DNA of 64,000 nt from Jiangella asiatica. Lineage in GTDB: Bacteria > Actinomycetota > Actinomycetes > Jiangellales > Jiangellaceae. The stretch is taken from positions 18,472 to 82,471 of the forward strand of contig NZ_SMKZ01000030.1 of NCBI RefSeq assembly GCF_004349065.1, written 5' to 3'. The translations under genes were made by a program, and so were the position numbers. Below are positions 61,854-64,000 of the stretch, piece by piece. Below the pieces are notes generated by a model, which saw nothing but the letters and a program-made list of their open reading frames with translations, made no database searches and had not been told where the DNA came from. How positions within the stretch are numbered: position 1 is the stretch's first letter; the number at the start of each line of letters is the position of its first letter.

Positions 61854-62785
61854 TGTCCCCCGTGCCCCGTCCACTCGCCGTCGACGACGGCGAGCAGGGG
61901 GCCGACGTCGTCCTCGTCACGGTCACGTACAACAGCGCAGCGATCATCGAGGCGTTTCTGCGGGCGCTGCCGGGCGGGCTGGACGGCGTGGCGTCGGCGC
62001 AGGTGGTCGTGGTCGACAACGACTCCGCCGACGGCACCGTCGAACGGATCGTGGAGCTGGCGCCGTGGGCGACGGTGGTGAAGGCGGGCGCGAACCTCGG
62101 TTACGGCGCGGGCATCAACCTCGGGCTGCGGCATGCGGTGGGGCGGCAGGGAGTCCTCGTCCTCAACCCGGACGCTGTGTTGTCACCCGGTGCGGTGCGG
62201 CGCCTGCTCGATGCGGTGGCCGCCGCCGATGACGTCGGTATCACGGTCCCACGGATCGTCGATGCGACCGGACGGCTGAAGTTCTCCCTCCGGCGCGAGC
62301 CCACCATCCTCCGGGCGGTCGGTGAGGCGGTTCTCGGCGGGCACCGGGCGGCGCGCTTCCCGCTGCTCGGCGACATGATCCGGGACTCCGCGTACTACGT
62401 CGACGGCGCCACCGCCGACTGGGCCACCGGCGCGGCGGTATTCATCGCCCGCCACACCATGGATGCGGTGGGGCTGTGGGACGAGGAGTTCTTCCTCTAC
62501 TCCGAGGAGACGGACTACGCGCTGCGCGCCCGCGACGCCGGGTACCGGCTCACGTATGTGGCCGACGCGGTCGTGTCGCATCCGGGTGGCGACATGGAAC
62601 GGTCGCCCTGGTTGTGGAGCCTCGTGGCGGTGAACCGGACGAAGCTGTACCGCAAGCGGCACGGCCCGGTGGCGTCGGCGGCCTTCTGGTGCGTCGTCGT
62701 GGCCAACGAGGCGGTGCGGGCGGCGCTGGGGCGGCCGACCAACCGGGCGGCGCTCCGTGCCCTGCTACGCGGCGGCGCTCGCTGA
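61853..62785 (+). CDS. Family 2 glycosyltransferase, rhamnosyltransferase-like
   Basis: 310 aa from the ATG at 61853 (two nearby GTGs are possible). Motifs are VTVTYNSAAIIEAFLRALP, VVVDNDSADGT, ANLGYGAGINLGLRHA, LVLNPDAVLSPGA and DEEFFLYSEETDYALRARDAG, the standard pattern of WbbL/RfbN-type rhamnosyltransferases. It is the last gene of the polysaccharide operon. Confidence 0.92.
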   Translation: MSPVPRPLAVDDGEQGADVVLVTVTYNSAAIIEAFLRALPGGLDGVASAQVVVVDNDSADGTVERIVELAPWATVVKAGANLGYGAGINLGLRHAVGRQGVLVLNPDAVLSPGAVRRLLDAVAAADDVGITVPRIVDATGRLKFSLRREPTILRAVGEAVLGGHRAARFPLLGDMIRDSAYYVDGATADWATGAAVFIARHTMDAVGLWDEEFFLYSEETDYALRARDAGYRLTYVADAVVSHPGGDMERSPWLWSLVAVNRTKLYRKRHGPVASAAFWCVVVANEAVRAALGRPTNRAALRALLRGGAR

Positions 62786-62846
62786 CTGACGCTTTCAAGG
62801 CGCTCGTGAAGATGCGGAATCGAACGGGTGTCCGTAGAATGGGTGC

Positions 62847-64000
62847 ATGGTTGCAGAGCTCGTTTCCTCGCCGGTGCCCGAGTGGGCGGCACTGCCGGTG
62901 GGTGCGGAGCTGGCTGCGGTCTTGGAGGAGGTCGATCCTGCTGCGTTGGGGGATTCGGGCGTGGTCGATGTCGTGTTCGCTGCGGAGCGGCAGATCGCGC
63001 ACCTGCGGGCGCTGCAGCTGCGCGCGATGGCGGAGCTGACCGGGCGTGAGAACTACGCCTCCTGCCGGGGTTGCGGGGACGCTGATGCCGCATCGTTGCG
63101 GCACACCCACGATCGGGTGCGGGCGGCGGGGTCGGAGCTGTCCGCGGCGCTGGCGTGGACGCCCGGCCACGCCGACGCCCGGGTCGCGCTCGCGGTCGAG
63201 CTCGGTGAGGACCTCCCGGCCACGCTGGCCGCACTCGACGCGGGGTTGATCGACGAGCGGCGCGCGGAGCTGATCGCGGCGAAGACCCGCGTGCTCGACC
63301 CGGACGCGCGCGGCCGGGTCCAGGAGCGCGTGCTGCCCACCGCTGGGGACCGGACGCTTCGGCAGCTCGCGCGCGACCTGGACCGGCTGGTCATCACGAC
63401 CGACCCGGCCGCGGCCGACGAACGCCGCCGCCAGGGACGCGAGCAGCGGCGGGTGCAGCGACCCGCACCCTACGGTGACGCCGACGGCACCAGCATCATG
63501 TGCCTGACCGGTCCGGCAGAAGACCTGGCCGCGCTGTGGACCGCGCTGGACGCCGCCGCCCGCGCCGCCCGCGGTGGCAACGACCCGCGCACCCTCGATC
63601 AGCTACGGTTCGACATCGCCACCGGGCTCGGGTGGACCGCGCTGACCACCGGCCACCTGGGCGGCTGCGGTGGCACTCAGGAACCCGGCGCCGACACGGC
63701 AGCCGGGGCGCATGCTGGGGCCAGCACCGGGCAGCGGCTGGCGGCCCGGCAGGGCCGACCGGCCACGGTGAACCTCACCATGCCGCTCGACGCCCTCGTC
63801 GGGGCCAGCGACGACCCGGCCTGGCTGGACGGCCACGGCTGGATCACCGCCCAGGCCGGTCGGCTCATCGCAACCGACGCCACCCTACGAAGGCTGGTCA
63901 CCGACCCGGTCGACGGGCGGCTGCTGGACTACGGCCACACCACCTACCAGCCACCGCAGGCACTGGTCGACTTCATCATCGCCCGCGACCGCACCTGCCG
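62847..64000 (+). CDS. DUF222 / HNH endonuclease domain protein (partial)
   Basis: 384 codons to the right edge; the frame stays open. The DUF222 domain occupies most of the visible part (FAAERQIAHLRALQLRAMAEL, TLAALDAGLIDERRAELIA and LDQLRFDIATGLGWTAL, given in short pieces). The last residues, IIARDRTCR, are the start of the HNH nuclease motif, which is cut off. Many high-GC actinomycetes carry multiple copies of this family. TAGAAT at 62835-62840 is a possible -10 box for a leaderless message. Confidence 0.88.
   Translation, partial: MVAELVSSPVPEWAALPVGAELAAVLEEVDPAALGDSGVVDVVFAAERQIAHLRALQLRAMAELTGRENYASCRGCGDADAASLRHTHDRVRAAGSELSAALAWTPGHADARVALAVELGEDLPATLAALDAGLIDERRAELIAAKTRVLDPDARGRVQERVLPTAGDRTLRQLARDLDRLVITTDPAAADERRRQGREQRRVQRPAPYGDADGTSIMCLTGPAEDLAALWTALDAAARAARGGNDPRTLDQLRFDIATGLGWTALTTGHLGGCGGTQEPGADTAAGAHAGASTGQRLAARQGRPATVNLTMPLDALVGASDDPAWLDGHGWITAQAGRLIATDATLRRLVTDPVDGRLLDYGHTTYQPPQALVDFIIARDRTC

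Noticed and set aside
1..64000. CRISPR array, rRNA, prophage or insertion-sequence transposase
   Set aside because: No regularly spaced direct repeats, rRNA sequence, phage genes or transposase motifs were seen; the only mobile-like feature is the short palindromic repeat.

Overview
The window is about 70% G+C, densely packed, with GTG starts and ATGA/GTGA overlaps throughout. This indicates a high-GC actinomycete. The glmU-prs-rplY-pth core block and the DUF222/HNH gene at the right end fit that; a Jiangella-like organism is possible but cannot be fixed from this sequence.

Region 1 (1-24254) is a catabolic island. It holds five MmgE/PrpD-family genes, an ICL/PEP-mutase-family lyase, an acetolactate-synthase-like ThDP enzyme, an NDP-forming acyl-CoA synthetase, an acyl-CoA dehydrogenase, an isopropylmalate/tartrate-dehydrogenase-like enzyme, a D-2-hydroxyacid dehydrogenase, an SDR, an AtuA-like (DUF1446) plus DUF4387 pair, a cupin, a tripartite tricarboxylate transporter (TctC, TctA, with TctB separate) and an MFS carrier. 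A GntR/FCD regulator lies in the middle. Six copies of a 12-bp palindrome (consensus ACNGTYNACNGT) sit at the promoters of essentially every transcription unit. I infer one regulon for uptake and breakdown of a branched or substituted polycarboxylic acid; the substrate cannot be read from the sequence.

Region 2 (24255-38111) is mostly housekeeping: an acyl-CoA desaturase with a TetR regulator, tRNA-Gln, glmU, prs, rplY, pth, an initiating sugar transferase, an RmlD-like reductase, a SoxR regulator divergent from an NmrA-SnoaL fusion, and cysQ-cysD-cysN.

Region 3 (38132-49826) holds a split lasso-peptide system. A PqqD-like recognition protein, two tandem precursor genes (44 and 46 codons), a short cyclase, a B2 protease and an HPr-kinase-like lasso kinase lie at 38187-41609. 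A McjD-like ABC exporter and a nucleotidyltransferase lie on the opposite strand at 46741-49826. Both precursors predict a 9-residue Ala1-Asp9 ring and end in Ser, the residue phosphorylated by paeninodin-type kinases. Between the halves are a small membrane protein, a PPOX-fold protein, a GH25 lysozyme, a DrrAB-type ABC pair and a degraded, lower-GC stretch.

Region 4 (49935-62785) has a YdcF-like protein, two small genes and a methyltransferase remnant, then a surface-polysaccharide cluster: sugar epimerase, C-methyltransferase, RfbF-like nucleotidyltransferase, PIG-L deacetylase, O-antigen ligase/polymerase, Wzz-like protein, pyruvyl transferase, FrhB-C protein and two glycosyltransferases. 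The window ends inside a DUF222/HNH endonuclease gene.

A roughly 90-bp palindromic repeat occurs in three intergenic places, and one copy supplies the stop codon of the lasso kinase.
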